Translations under genes and position numbers: made by a program | Assembly: GCA_900073065.1 (NCBI GenBank) | Contig: FJOG01000003.1 | Span: forward strand, 849,128-913,127 | From: Phialocephala subalpina | Taxonomy: Eukaryota > Ascomycota > Leotiomycetes > Helotiales > Mollisiaceae | DNA: 64,000 bases | Direction: 5' to 3' | The notes under the pieces: generated by a model | Told to the model about the DNA's origin: nothing | Databases searched by the model: none | The model's input: only the letters and a program-made list of their open reading frames with translations | Shown here: one piece after another, positions 1-10,560 of the stretch | Layout of the letters: every line of letters begins with the position of its first letter | Position numbering within the stretch: position 1 is the stretch's first letter

Positions 1-13
1 GAACCCGCCTTGC

Positions 14-2455
14 ATGGTCAATTTTCCAACAATGGAAAAGCCTGAACATCCTCCAGGCCCATGGTATCTTCCAAATCAAGAAATCGCAATCAACCGCTTC
101 AGCGAAGGCTTTTGCGAGACGTGTCGTCAATTCGATTTCGAATGGCTTCTCTCAAACGACCTCACTCTCAGCCGGTCGAATGGTGAAAGATATGCTACTC
201 TGGAGAAAAGCAACCTGTGTCTACCACTTGGCACAGTGACAACCATACTCAAAACTGCAACCAAATGCCTCTTCTGCGATCTTGTTATTCGATCTTTTCG
301 AAGTGCTTTCGCAGTCGAACCCCTGTTTCATGGTGCAGAGGATGCAGTGTCCGATATCAATAGTCGTGTGCGATCACGACAGGAACATGGACGATTCGGC
401 AATTTCAGAATTGAGTCGGATCCCGAAGATCCTAGAACGATTGTCATGGTGACCCAGAACAGGACACCATCACTTGACGAGATAGATCCCACGGAAGCTT
501 GGTTAGAGCTAGACAACCGACCAATAACTTGGGCTGCATTCGTTATTCCAGGAGCTCCTTATGATATTCGAGTATGGCTCTGTACCGCCTTCAACGGACG
601 TCCAGTCAAGAACCTTGTTTTTCACCGTATGGTCTCAAGCCCAGGGGAGCTCCAGGGTTGTCTCATGTCTTCACAAGTCGATTTCCAAGTACTGAGAGAG
701 TGGTTCAGCTTGTCCATTCTTCAAGGTCTAGAGCATACGAACTGCTTACCGGAAGAGATTCGAAAGCATTTCCGTCTCATTGATGTACTTGAGGAACGTC
801 TAGTCCCAATGGAGACACCTTGTCGCTATGCAGCGTTGAGCTATGTTTGGGGAATAGACGATGGAGTGGATTGGTTGCAAAATAAAACTAGTAACAGAAA
901 AAAGCTGCATAAGCCGGGGAGCATATCTGCCAATGATATACAAGTCCAAACTACGCTACGCGATGCGATGACTTTAGTCAGAAATACTGGGCTGCGATAC
1001 CTTTGGATTGATAGGTTGTGCATCACGCAAGACGACAAACCAAGCCGGACACCACAACTGAAACATATGGATTCTATCTATAAGTCTGCTGCTTTCACTA
1101 TCATTGCAGCGAGTGAATCAGATGCAACTACTGGTCTTCCAGGAATTACACTTCAACGTCCAAACTGCCAGTGCTTGGCTTCTATCAGAGGGATCTCAAT
1201 CGGCAGCCGGCCACCTCGGAGTGATATCACAACCCTGCCTTGGTCACACCGGGGCTGGACTTTCCAAGAGAACCTCATGTCATTACGGAAGTTGGTCTTC
1301 ACCGCGAACCAAGTCTATCTGGAGGATTTGACGGGATACTACGAGGAAGACATTTTCGAATTGCCTACAGAAGTCATCAATCGACTGTATCTTAAGGCAC
1401 TTGCATTCAAAGGAAACGGAGTGGGTGCAATGGATTTCTACCAATCTATGGACAGATACTGTGACATTGCGAGGGACTATACAACTCGAAGCTTGACAAA
1501 GAACTGCGATATTCTTGACGCCTTTGCTGGAATCTCGACAGCTCTCGGTGGAGAATTCAGGTGCGAATTTTTGTTTGGCCTCCCAACATCTCGTCTCAAC
1601 TATTACCTACTTTGGACTCCCAAATCCTCTGTCGAACGAAGATTGAGCAACAATCCTAGGGAAATTACCTTCCCTACTTGGTCCTGGGCTGGTTGGGAAG
1701 GTAGTGGCGTAGAGTATGAGTTACTCGACTCGCACTATTACGATCGGATTGAGTTTCTAGGTCAAGGCACTGCCGATTCAACAGATTACGAGTCCAAAGG
1801 CAGGAGTCGGAACAAACACCTTCGAATACCGTTCCTGTCGAAATCCACCAGAAAAGGACACTTTCATCAGAGTCACGTACTGAGATTGTCGGTTGTGTCC
1901 GCTTCTTTCATGCTTCGCGCCAAAAGGGTTCGGCTGCGGGACTTTGGGGCAGCAAAACGGGAATACAACAGATTACGATTATACGCATTGGAGGACGATG
2001 CGGAGGACTTTGCCGGAGCTGTTTGTATTCACGACCCATCTGTGGATCCTGAGTATACCTGGGACCAGCTGCTTGGTCCTTTCGAGTTGATCACGGTCAC
2101 TAGATCCGGAAATGACGATCCAAACAATCCGCCCCCGTTTGATGACTCGGACATGATTGCGGCAGCCTTGCAGCCATCCTCAAAGCCACTTGAGAGAGGG
2201 ATCAGAAAAGAGCATCATGCTTGGCTAAGAGAAATGTCGGGACCCTTCCCGAATATCAGGACTGAGGATCCATACTTCTTTACTTCGCCGTTCTCGAGAA
2301 AGCGGTTTTATGAAAGTGGCAAAGCCTGGGATATCTACAACGTTCTTGTTGTTCAGCGACGGGGAGACAGTTACTACCGTATTGGTATTGGTCGTTGTTT
2401 TGCTGAGGCGTTCTGGAGGAATGAGGCTGTGAGGAAGGAGATTTCGCTCTCTTAG
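14..2455 (+). CDS. HET-domain (heterokaryon incompatibility) protein
   Basis: Intronless 813-aa protein. The HET domain is seen directly: CRYAALSYVWG at residues 270-280, RYLWIDRLCITQDD at about 327-340 and RGWTFQENLMS at about 412. These are the three conserved blocks of the Pfam HET family. In the few studied members this domain triggers cell death after fusion of incompatible hyphae; most copies have no assigned role. The N-terminal 260 residues include a Cys-containing segment (CETCRQFDF) common ahead of HET domains, and the C-terminal half is family-variable. No signal peptide or membrane segment is visible. The ATG at 14 is the first in frame; an upstream start outside the window cannot be excluded. 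The frame is intact, so the gene looks functional. Confidence 0.92.
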   Translation: MVNFPTMEKPEHPPGPWYLPNQEIAINRFSEGFCETCRQFDFEWLLSNDLTLSRSNGERYATLEKSNLCLPLGTVTTILKTATKCLFCDLVIRSFRSAFAVEPLFHGAEDAVSDINSRVRSRQEHGRFGNFRIESDPEDPRTIVMVTQNRTPSLDEIDPTEAWLELDNRPITWAAFVIPGAPYDIRVWLCTAFNGRPVKNLVFHRMVSSPGELQGCLMSSQVDFQVLREWFSLSILQGLEHTNCLPEEIRKHFRLIDVLEERLVPMETPCRYAALSYVWGIDDGVDWLQNKTSNRKKLHKPGSISANDIQVQTTLRDAMTLVRNTGLRYLWIDRLCITQDDKPSRTPQLKHMDSIYKSAAFTIIAASESDATTGLPGITLQRPNCQCLASIRGISIGSRPPRSDITTLPWSHRGWTFQENLMSLRKLVFTANQVYLEDLTGYYEEDIFELPTEVINRLYLKALAFKGNGVGAMDFYQSMDRYCDIARDYTTRSLTKNCDILDAFAGISTALGGEFRCEFLFGLPTSRLNYYLLWTPKSSVERRLSNNPREITFPTWSWAGWEGSGVEYELLDSHYYDRIEFLGQGTADSTDYESKGRSRNKHLRIPFLSKSTRKGHFHQSHVLRLSVVSASFMLRAKRVRLRDFGAAKREYNRLRLYALEDDAEDFAGAVCIHDPSVDPEYTWDQLLGPFELITVTRSGNDDPNNPPPFDDSDMIAAALQPSSKPLERGIRKEHHAWLREMSGPFPNIRTEDPYFFTSPFSRKRFYESGKAWDIYNVLVVQRRGDSYYRIGIGRCFAEAFWRNEAVRKEISLS

Positions 2456-3087
2456 GAAGAGTCGAGCTTAAGCGCTTGTTAGATCCACGGATACGAAAGA
2501 AGAAGTGGTGACAGGAACGTATACGAAGGCTGAGACTGAAATCAGAAACACAAACATATCATAAAATTGTGACCGAAACCTTGCGAAAAGGTCGTGACGA
2601 AAACTGCAACGGGGAAAGTAAAATTACCCAGGTAGGTCTGGTTGGAAGAAGCTGCAAAGTGAAGTCAGCCTCGCGAATCTTAGTGACAGGAGTCCTTGCC
2701 CATCAGTCCAGCTCAAATACGGAAGTGGGAAGCCTTTTCATGAGGTCCTGAATCGAGAACAAAATCAAAGTGAACTTGCCTGCTCGAAGTTCCAAGATCA
2801 ACCGCAAATACATAAACTTTGACTTTCTCTGACTGATTGGGAAAGAGCCACTCGGCTAGCCTTCATGAGCGGCGAGAGCTGGATTTCTGTCGATCGATAG
2901 GACATGTTGTGCACACAGACAACTTGCGAGCCTTAGTTGGAAGAGAGTTTCATTTGTGGGAGCTTATGCATCGTGCTGCTAGCACACATCCACCTTAATT
3001 GCCTGCCAGTCCAGCGCCATTGTCCCAATAGAGGAGAGCTATTACATTTTTTCTGCTTCTATTCATACAACATGCCTCTTATGCCCA
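2456..3087. other. Intergenic, convergent 3' region of HET gene and PHB1
   Basis: Tail-to-tail spacer. The short ORFs have no recognisable similarity or gene structure, and I see nothing else in it. Confidence 0.5.
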
Positions 3088-3989
3088 TCATCTCAACCCA
3101 AGCAAGAATTTGCCACCATCCTTCCCACCCTCACCACCCGGCAGGTATGTAACATTCGGATTACTCGCCAACGTCTGCGCAATCTCCCTACTGGCCTCAA
3201 TTCGTCTAATCATAATCAACCCATCTCCCGCCTTCGCAACCGCCTTGCTAATCGTCTCTGCGGACTCAGCTTCTCCCTCAGCTCGAATAACATTCGCCTG
3301 TCTCTCCTGCTCTGCCTTCTCTACAATGAATCTTGCTCGCTCAGCATCTTGTTGTGCGATTTGCTTCTGCTCTACTGCCTTTGTGAATTCCTTTCCGAAG
3401 GTCATGTGTGTGATGGAGACGTCTTCAAGGGCGATGTTGAATTCTTGAGCGCGCTTGAGGAGGTCGGAGCGGATGCGGTTGGAGACGGCTTCTCGTTGGG
3501 TGATTAGTTCTGCGGCGTCGAATTGGGCGACAATAGATTTGAGGACTTCGTTGCCGATAGAGGGGAGAACTCGTTCGTCGTAGTCTTGGCCGAGATTCTG
3601 TTGTTGTTAGCCACCATCTCCCATGCTCAGGTTTACACCTCGCAGAAGAGAATGAGAGTAAAGCATACCTGATAGATCTTAGGCAGATGCTGAATATCCG
3701 GCCTGGAGAGAACTCTCAACGTCAAGCTAACCATCTGCAAATCCTTGGATCCGGTCGTAGTTGAGATGTTTCGTGGCTTCGTTCGTACATCGTAGATGAT
3801 GCTCTTCTGTAACCACGGAATCAAGAAATGTGTGCCTTCATTCACAACTGTATCCTTCACTCCGGACAGACGGTCGAAGATGACCGCTCTTGTGCCGCCC
3901 TTGACATCGTAGATACTGGATTGGAAGACTGCGGCGCCGATGGCGAGAGGGACGGCGGCCGAGTAGACGCCTTTCAGGAGGTTGGCCAT
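3088..3989 (-). CDS. PHB1: Prohibitin 1
   Basis: Two exons (3989-3669 and 3597-3088) separated by a 71-nt GT-AG intron; the product is 276 aa, close to the usual prohibitin-1 length. The N terminus has one hydrophobic segment (about residues 8-25) followed by the diagnostic stretch [19 protein letters not shown]. The centre is an SPFH/Band 7 domain ([20 protein letters not shown], then [14 protein letters not shown] after the splice). The C-terminal half is a charged coiled coil ([20 protein letters not shown]). Prohibitin 1 forms ring complexes with PHB2 in the mitochondrial inner membrane, supporting membrane organisation and the m-AAA protease. It starts 282 bp from the oppositely oriented QCR8 gene, so the two share an upstream region. 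Nothing is broken. Confidence 0.95.
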
Positions 3990-4271
3990 CTTGTCTCGTT
4001 GTTCCTTTGGTCTCGTCCTTTCGTCGAAGATTCGTTCCGGTATTGAAGGTGGACAGTCGATAGAGTCGTGAGCTTGAATGTCGACCTTGAGCTTTGTGGT
4101 GCTCCTTACATTTTCGGATTGAAGCTCACTAGTGCATAACTGGGGTGCACTAGTCTACACTCAGCTAGAGGCTTGGCGAGAATGAGATGGGTCGACCTTC
4201 AACATCGAAACCAGCTTTTCAACCCTCAAGAACCATTGCACAACCTACACATCTGCGATTGAGTATTCACG
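3990..4271. promoter_or_regulatory. Shared divergent promoter of PHB1 and QCR8
   Basis: The start codons of PHB1 (minus strand) and QCR8 (plus strand) are separated by only 282 bp, so both promoters must lie here or overlap the genes. Near the middle is a perfect 9-bp inverted repeat, ACTAGTGCA at 4128-4136 and TGCACTAGT at 4146-4154, with a 9-bp spacer. That is the form of a site for a dimeric regulator. The bidirectional role is inference. Confidence 0.6.
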
Positions 4272-5134
4272 ATGCGTCCTTCTCAAATCTTCCGATCGGG
4301 TGGTGATGGTGAGGTGGGAAAGTATGGAAAGTGAGTACACCTTGTGTGGCGGCGAGAAGAAAGCTTTTCCAGCAAGCAGCGACGGGATGATTCGGAGCTT
4401 GGATTGGGACATTGAAGCTCTGCAAAAAGATTTTGGGACGAGGACGGGGCTAATTCCGATTTTTTATAGATATCTCGGTGGATGGGGTAACTTGGGTGAG
4501 TTACTGGACTTCTCTTGATACGGCTCTCTTCATTTCGGCTCTGCGGCATGCGACACAATACCATTACTCCCACGTTCGATGCATCAATTGGCGACTACAG
4601 AGGCAGCATATGTTGACAAGGTGTCGTGGGGAAATCTGCTATATTATAAAAGGGTCGACTATGGATGCTGGGAACTGTTTGGAGTTGAGGTACCGGATGA
4701 TTGGCAGAGCCGCACAAGATCCAGCTCCTCATTCCGATACGCACGGAAGACAGACCATGGAGCATACGGACGCATACAACTCTGCAGAAACCATTTTTCG
4801 AATACAGGATTTGGAAATTGAGAACGTCTGCTAATGCCTGACTTCCAGGTTCCCCAACACAAAGAGGTATCGTTCATTACGGACTCAGCAGCAACGCACA
4901 ACGCCCTCTCGCCGGCGCAGGCCACGCTGCAATCTTCAACGTCTGGAGACGATTCAGCCACCAAGTCCTCTACGTCGCTCCTCCTCTTATCATCGCCTAC
5001 GTGACCATGGAATGGGCTATCGAGAGGTTTGTGCATACATTTCCGATGCGAGTATACCGGCTGACTAGTTGTCCAGAAACGAGTACTTGAACTCCAAGGC
5101 AGGACGCCTTGAATTTGGTGAGGGAGAGGAATAG
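4272..5134 (+). CDS. QCR8: Cytochrome b-c1 complex subunit 8
   Basis: Four exons: 4272-4330, 4470-4495 (26 nt only), 4849-5026 and 5077-5134, all with GT-AG junctions and in frame, giving 106 aa. The protein begins MRPSQIFRSGG, continues KYLGGWGNLGSPTQRGIVHY across exons 1-3 and has the hydrophobic segment VLYVAPPLIIAYVTMEWA (about residues 66-83). It ends NEYLNSKAGRLEFGEGEE. This matches fungal QCR8, the ubiquinone-binding-side small subunit of respiratory complex III in the inner mitochondrial membrane; the single membrane span and length agree. The coding sequence is scattered over 863 bp by a 139-nt, a 353-nt and a 50-nt intron, so no long ORF marks it. Long antisense ORFs across it are shadows. 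Confidence 0.93.
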
Positions 5135-6692
5135 AGGGAGGTCTAAGTATGACCACACGCTAAGCAGTGCTGGTGTCGCGTTTTAGCCGACTCGCCGGAA
5201 TGAGGCTTTGGCTGTTGGCAACATGCGAAGGGAGGAAGGATCCGGTGTACAGTATTAGAATGCGTTGAATGGATGGTTCTTGGCATCTGAATAATTTGTT
5301 TCGGTGATATGGTCTGGTGGTGGAGCAATGCAATGTCCCTACGAAAACTCTCATTCTACCTACCTCCTACCTCGGCTGGCACCCTGTGGCAATGACCCGG
5401 CAAGTGTTGGTCCGTTCTCAAGGGGGTTGGGTCGTGCATATTCGTAATGCCCATGAGGTAGATGGAGGTTGCAGCACAAGAAGCCCAAAATGGGACCAGC
5501 TCGAGTGAGCAACAATGAGAGAGTTCAGACGAAAATGGTGATGAGGTGGACATTGCTCATTGAGGTGACGACAATGTCAAGACTCCCGCAGGTCTAATGG
5601 CTGAGCAAGTGCTTCTTTCCATGTTCTTGGTAGTGGGTTCACCCATCTAGCCTTGCATGCACATTCATGAATGCACTTCGTTGGCCCAAGACATGATGCT
5701 TGATTGAATGCAGAATCCTAGCACAGCCTCGTCCTTGTCCTCTCGTCAATCTGCCAAGGCTGGGAGTATGGACCCGCCGGGTCATTGTTGTTGATTTCAT
5801 TTGCTCGCATTTGCCCCACATTCACAACTCCCTCCATGCATGCAAATAGATCACATCTCATTGGCTTCAACAGAAACCAAAAGTTCAGCTGGACTTGAAA
5901 CATGAGCAAAAGATGAGATTCGGCAGGAACGCGCGTCCCGATGAGCTTAATGCACGTGCCTCCCCCGCATTGAATGCACAAGGCTGGATCAGATATTCAA
6001 CTGACAGACGGGTCCAAATGTCGACGAGCCTCAGGCTTGATAATCTGATAATGTTCATTGGACCACGGGAGAATTTGGTCGTCACAGCCCCAATCATTCT
6101 ATGTTTACTTGAATAACCAACGCTCCACAACAACAGGGTGCCACAGAATACTCGTCAGCGTTCGTGGGGATATAGGGCTGTTGATTGGCTGCATGTTTCG
6201 ACTTTTGAACTGCCCTGTAGTTCACTGCTTGCATCTCCATCATTCTTGCACGGAAGATTCCGCCCCTCAAGGTTGGAGCTCGTTCGTTCGTGCTCTCGGT
6301 GAGAGCTTAAGCTCCATCCTGGCATCGATTTTCCCAAGAACCAGGCTCGTTCGTTAGAGTTCATGGCCATTGACGAACTGCCAAGAGATGCTTACGCATC
6401 CTATTTTTACTTCCTCAAAGAAATTTACACAGATTCGACGCGTTGGGTGCAAAAGTGATGGATCGAGAGAAAGCCCACCGAGATCCTCGAATTCTACATT
6501 CGCGTTGTCCACGTAAGTACTGGATGCGTAGAATATCATTGAGGTGGTCATTTAGAGGGATATATATCGCCAATTCGTTGCTGTAATGATTTCCCCACCA
6601 CCATCAACCTTCTCTTTTCTGCCTTTTCATCTTCTTTGAACGTTCATTCTCATTTCGACTTTCGTTTTCAGACGCAAAAGGCTCCAGCAATC
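5135..6692. other. Intergenic between QCR8 and the dioxygenase gene
   Basis: About 1.5 kb. Small ORFs on both strands lack motifs and plausible splice partners. A core-promoter-like element lies near its right end and is listed separately. I see nothing else in it. Confidence 0.5.
6561..6574 (+). promoter_or_regulatory. TATA-like and CCAAT elements upstream of the dioxygenase
   Basis: TATATAT at 6561-6567 is followed at once by CCAAT at 6570-6574, about 120-130 bp before the ATG of the dioxygenase gene. Spacing and a pyrimidine-rich stretch after it (6587-6660) fit a fungal core promoter; no transcript evidence is available. Confidence 0.35.
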
Positions 6693-7869
6693 ATGCAACT
6701 CACCACCGTCCTCGCCTCAGCCATTCTCAGCTTCTCTCTCCTCACATCCGCTCATCCAGGAGAGCACGAATTCCACGATGCCGCCGCTGACCTCAAAAAG
6801 CGGGAGTTCAAAGTCAATGCCCGCCGCGGACTCTCAGCATGCGCTGAGCAGATGGAGAAGAGAGGACTCAATGCTCGTGCTCAGGCTCGTCGCCAGGCTA
6901 CTGTGAATGAGTATCGCAAGAGGAAAATGGTTAGAGATACGGATACGATCTTGAACACTTCTCACGCGTCCTCGGCGAATTATTCGACCGCTACACCGGA
7001 GGATATCATCTTCTCCAGCAACAGCACTTGCGTTCTCAACCCTGAGGGGGAGACTGGACCGGTATGTTCAATCTTGTCTCTGCAAGGCATTTCGATAAGC
7101 TAATTTGTGGCAGTACTGGGTCAAAGGAGAGCACATCCGCTCCGACCTCCGCGAAGAACAACCAGGCGTCCCTATCGTCATCGATGGCCAATTCGTCGAC
7201 GTCGAAACCTGCGAGCCCATCACCGAACTGTACTGGGACTTCTGGCACTGTAACAGCACCGGCGTCTACTCCGGCCTCGTCGCCACCGGAAACGGCAACA
7301 CAGACGATACCTCCAACCTCAACGCCACGTTTCTTCGCGGTGTTCAGAAGACTGATTCTGACGGAGTTGTACAATTCCTATCCGTGTTTCCAGGCCATTA
7401 TTCCGGCCGAACAAATCATCACCATATGATTGCACACCTAAACGCTACCCTCCTCCCAAACAACACCTTGACGGGAGGAACAGTGGGACACGTCGGCCAA
7501 CTATTCTGGGACCAAGATATCGTTTATCAAGTCGAAGCTACATATCCGTATAACACGAACAACATCACCCTCACTACCAACGCCGAGGATCGAGTCTTTG
7601 CTGATGAGACGCTGACGACTTCGGACCCTGTGCTTGAGTATGTCATGCTAGGCGATACTCTTGCTGATGGACTTTTCGGTTGGGTTACTATCGCTGTCAA
7701 TGTTTCCGCTACCTATGATCCGAACTACAGCTTCGTGTACACAGCTTCCGGAGGCGTTGCTGAGAGCGGTGGTGGTGATGATTCTGTTGATGGAAGTGGA
7801 TCCACCAATGGGACTGCGCCATCAGGCACGGGTGCTGTGCCGACGGGAGCTGCGCCTTCTGGTTTGTGA
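6693..7869 (+). CDS. Secreted intradiol ring-cleavage dioxygenase-like protein
   Basis: Two exons (6693-7061 and 7114-7869, a 52-nt GT-AG intron), 374 aa. The ATG at 6693 gives a clear signal peptide (MQLTTVLASAILSFSLLTSA). The catalytic domain follows the splice: YWVKGEHIRSDL, then WHCNSTGVYSG (Tyr175), then FPGHYSGRTNHHHMIAH (Tyr219, His225, His227). Two tyrosines and two histidines in this arrangement are the non-haem Fe(III) ligands of intradiol dioxygenases, which open catechol rings between the hydroxyls. The last 40 residues are Gly/Ser/Thr-rich, typical of extracellular fungal members. Many N-glycosylation sequons (for example NSTG and NATF) support secretion. A likely role is oxidation of extracellular aromatic compounds; the substrate cannot be read from sequence. 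Confidence 0.92.
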
Positions 7870-8602
7870 TTTACTTCACTTGTGCATTGTTTTGAAGATT
7901 TGGAGTGGAAAAGGTGGATGGAGTGAGATTGTGCTGACGAGAAGGGAGTAGCTACGGATCAGGTCTCGGGTTCAATGCCGATGATGATCGTTCATTCGTT
8001 ATATGGGATTTTCCTGGTGTATATACTTTTCCTCGCTTGAGGCGAATGGAGAATGGCTGGTTCAACGAGGTGTTTATTTTGCACGTGATCAGTCTGAAAT
8101 GGGGTGCGGTTTCGGTAGCGATGGGTTGATGATTCATGTCTGAGTTCAGTCACAACACCCCTACATGTCCTTACAGTTCATTAATAGTACTGGACTAGTG
8201 GTCCCTTTCATACTAAATATACCTATCCTGGGTTCACGTTTGATTTGGAACCAATGGACTGGATCAAATCTCAAGTCTCGCGGAGATCCAACCATTTAAG
8301 AGGGGGCTTTCTGCATCTGGCATTCGACTACTAGAATATTGAGCACGAGGGAATTCCAAATGCAGTCAACGACGATGCGGGTCCGCGAATGCGGAGCCGC
8401 AGCAATGCAAGGCCCCACAACAGCGTTTCCATTCCTCCGCAGGGGAGCAGGTAGCTCACATTGGATAAGCAGTTGCGATGGCGGAAGCGTTGCAGAATAA
8501 CGATTATGTGAGGCCCTATAGCTTGTTCCCAGTTTCGAAGTTGACTTCAACGTTGTTTTCGAGACTTATCCTACCACCAAGCATAGCTACCTCAAAGCAA
8601 CA
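7870..8602. other. Intergenic between the dioxygenase and serine hydrolase genes
   Basis: Contains the 3' flank of the dioxygenase gene and the upstream region of the hydrolase gene. I see nothing gene-like in it. Confidence 0.5.
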
Positions 8603-10019
8603 ATGGCCAAGTTGAGCACGGAAACAATTCACAATCTTCAGCAACAGGTCGAAGATGCGTGCAACGATCCTAAGAACGATATTCCAGGCCTAACCGTCGT
8701 TGTCGTCGGCAAGAACGGACAGGAGCTATTCGCACATTCGGCAGGAAAACGAGGGTTTGAAAGTTCAGAAGCTATGACTCTCGATAACATATTCTGGATT
8801 GCCTCCTGCACGAAGATGATTACAGGCATTGCATGTATGCAACTTGTTGAACAGAAGATCCTGGCGCTTGACGATGTTGCGCAGGTTGAGAAGCTATGTC
8901 CTGAGTTGAAGGAGGTTAAGGTTTTGGGAGAGGATGGGAAGTTGGTTGAGAAAGAGAGAGGAATTACGTTAAGGATGTTGTTGACGCACACCGGTATGTT
9001 TCTCGCGGTTGCAGAAAATGGGTACCGAGGCTGATGAAATCTGTAGCGGGATTTGGGTATGCTTTCTTTAACGAGAAGTTACGAGACTACAACAAGCCCA
9101 TCGGGTACGATGAGTTCTCCGGACATATGTACGATATCAAACAACCACTAGTCAATCAGCCTGGCACAAGATGGGAATACGGAGTTCGTCGCACTCACCC
9201 TTCACCTATCAATTATTAATTTATTCCAGCTAACGTCTTCGTCTGACAGGTGAGCATCGACTGGGCAGGTATCCTCCTCGAGCGTGCCACGAGCATGTCA
9301 CTCAATTCCTACATGCAGCGCTTCATCTTCGTGCCCCTGGGCCTAGAAAACATCTCTATGTTCCCAACCCAAAACATGAAAGATAAGCTTGCGCACATGC
9401 ATACTCGCAACCCCGACGGCACAATCTCGCGCTTCGACCATATCCAACGGCGACCGTTAATCGTGGACACAGATGAACAAGTGAAGGAGTGCTTCAATAG
9501 CGGTGGGGCAGGATGCTTCGCCAAACCGCAGGAGTATTGTCGTGCGTTTCCCTTTCCAACCATCACGTCCCCTTTCTCACCTCACATCTACTAAATGATA
9601 AAGCAGAGATCCTCGCCACTTTACTAAATGATGGCACATCCCCAAAGACAGGCGTACAACTCCTACAAAAGAGCACAGTCGACCTCATGTTCACAAACCA
9701 AATCCCACAGTTCCCTCAATTCGGATCTCGAGGCATCCCAGACGCTAAACCATGGCTCACGAATCCGCTTCCAAACTTGTATCCTGCGCCTGAGGAGGTG
9801 GTGCAGGGATGGGGACTGACGTTTATGCTGAGTGGCGGATATACGGGGAGGAGTAAGGGGACTGCTTTCTGGGCGGGCTTACCGAATCTGTGGTGGTGGT
9901 GTGATAGGGAGCGTGGAGTTGCGGGCTTGGTTTCTAGTCAGATCTTGCCGTTTGCTGATGCGAAGGTGCTTGGGCTTTGGGCAAAGTTGGAAGCAGACAT
10001 TTACCAAGGGTTGATGTGA
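8603..10019 (+). CDS. Beta-lactamase-fold serine hydrolase / transesterase-like protein
   Basis: Four exons: 8603-8993, 9047-9183, 9250-9541 and 9607-10019; 410 aa. The class C beta-lactamase/penicillin-binding fold is shown by the SxxK motif (Ser68-Cys-Thr-Lys71 in FWIASCTKM). A Tyr motif follows (WEYGVS, Tyr175), and late in the protein FWAGLPNLWWWCDRERGVAG occupies the position of the KTG-like box. Fungal members (for example the LovD group) are esterases or acyltransferases in the cytosol rather than antibiotic-degrading enzymes. No signal peptide is visible. The exon 3-4 junction was chosen because the donor GTGCGT after 9541 and acceptor at 9606 give EYCQILATLLNDG; an alternative donor two bases away would create a stop. 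Next gene downstream on the same strand is a Zn2Cys6 regulator. The substrate is unknown. Confidence 0.88.
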
Positions 10020-10560
10020 TGATATCTTGGAGTTTGAAGTTCTGTAGGTTGCTAAGGCATCGGTAGCTCTGTGATTGATTCCTCATTAGCATGAACCCCT
10101 CGCCGCGCTTACGTACCCCTGAATGGAACGATGCCAGAACACCAACCTAACACCAACCTACCGGTACCTTGGTCCTGTACTATCAACCCTAGCTATAGAA
10201 ATGTGCAACATGGGCGGCGAGCTTGTGAACAGAACTCTCTGGGTCTGCGAGTGCGAGCATCTGTCCAATCACGCGCATCCACGCAAGAGGATGCTCCCCA
10301 AACCAACAAGATCGTCTCCGTGCTTCCGGCCACATCCTTGGGATTGGCCGCCCTGCCTGCAGGGAAAAACCCCACACTTCCCCGCATCCTGACACCCCCC
10401 GCGATCCACCGATTCCTATCCTCTTTCATTACATACTCAGTCGAACTTTTTATGCTCATCTTGCGGTTCCACAGCAAATAGTAGAGTTGCAACTGAATCG
10501 AAAGCTAGAAAGACCACTGCACAATCAAGCACGTCCAGTCCATCAGGTCCTGCGAGGAAT
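10020..10560. other. Intergenic and probable 5' leader of the Zn2Cys6 gene
   Basis: Between two same-strand genes. The short ORFs in it show no family resemblance. I see nothing else. Confidence 0.45.

Noticed and set aside
3110..3448. 112-aa plus-strand ORF
   Set aside because: It is antisense to the C-terminal exon of PHB1, which has a far clearer match.
4659..5156. 165-aa minus-strand ORF
   Set aside because: It lies over QCR8 exons and introns in antisense and shows no motif.
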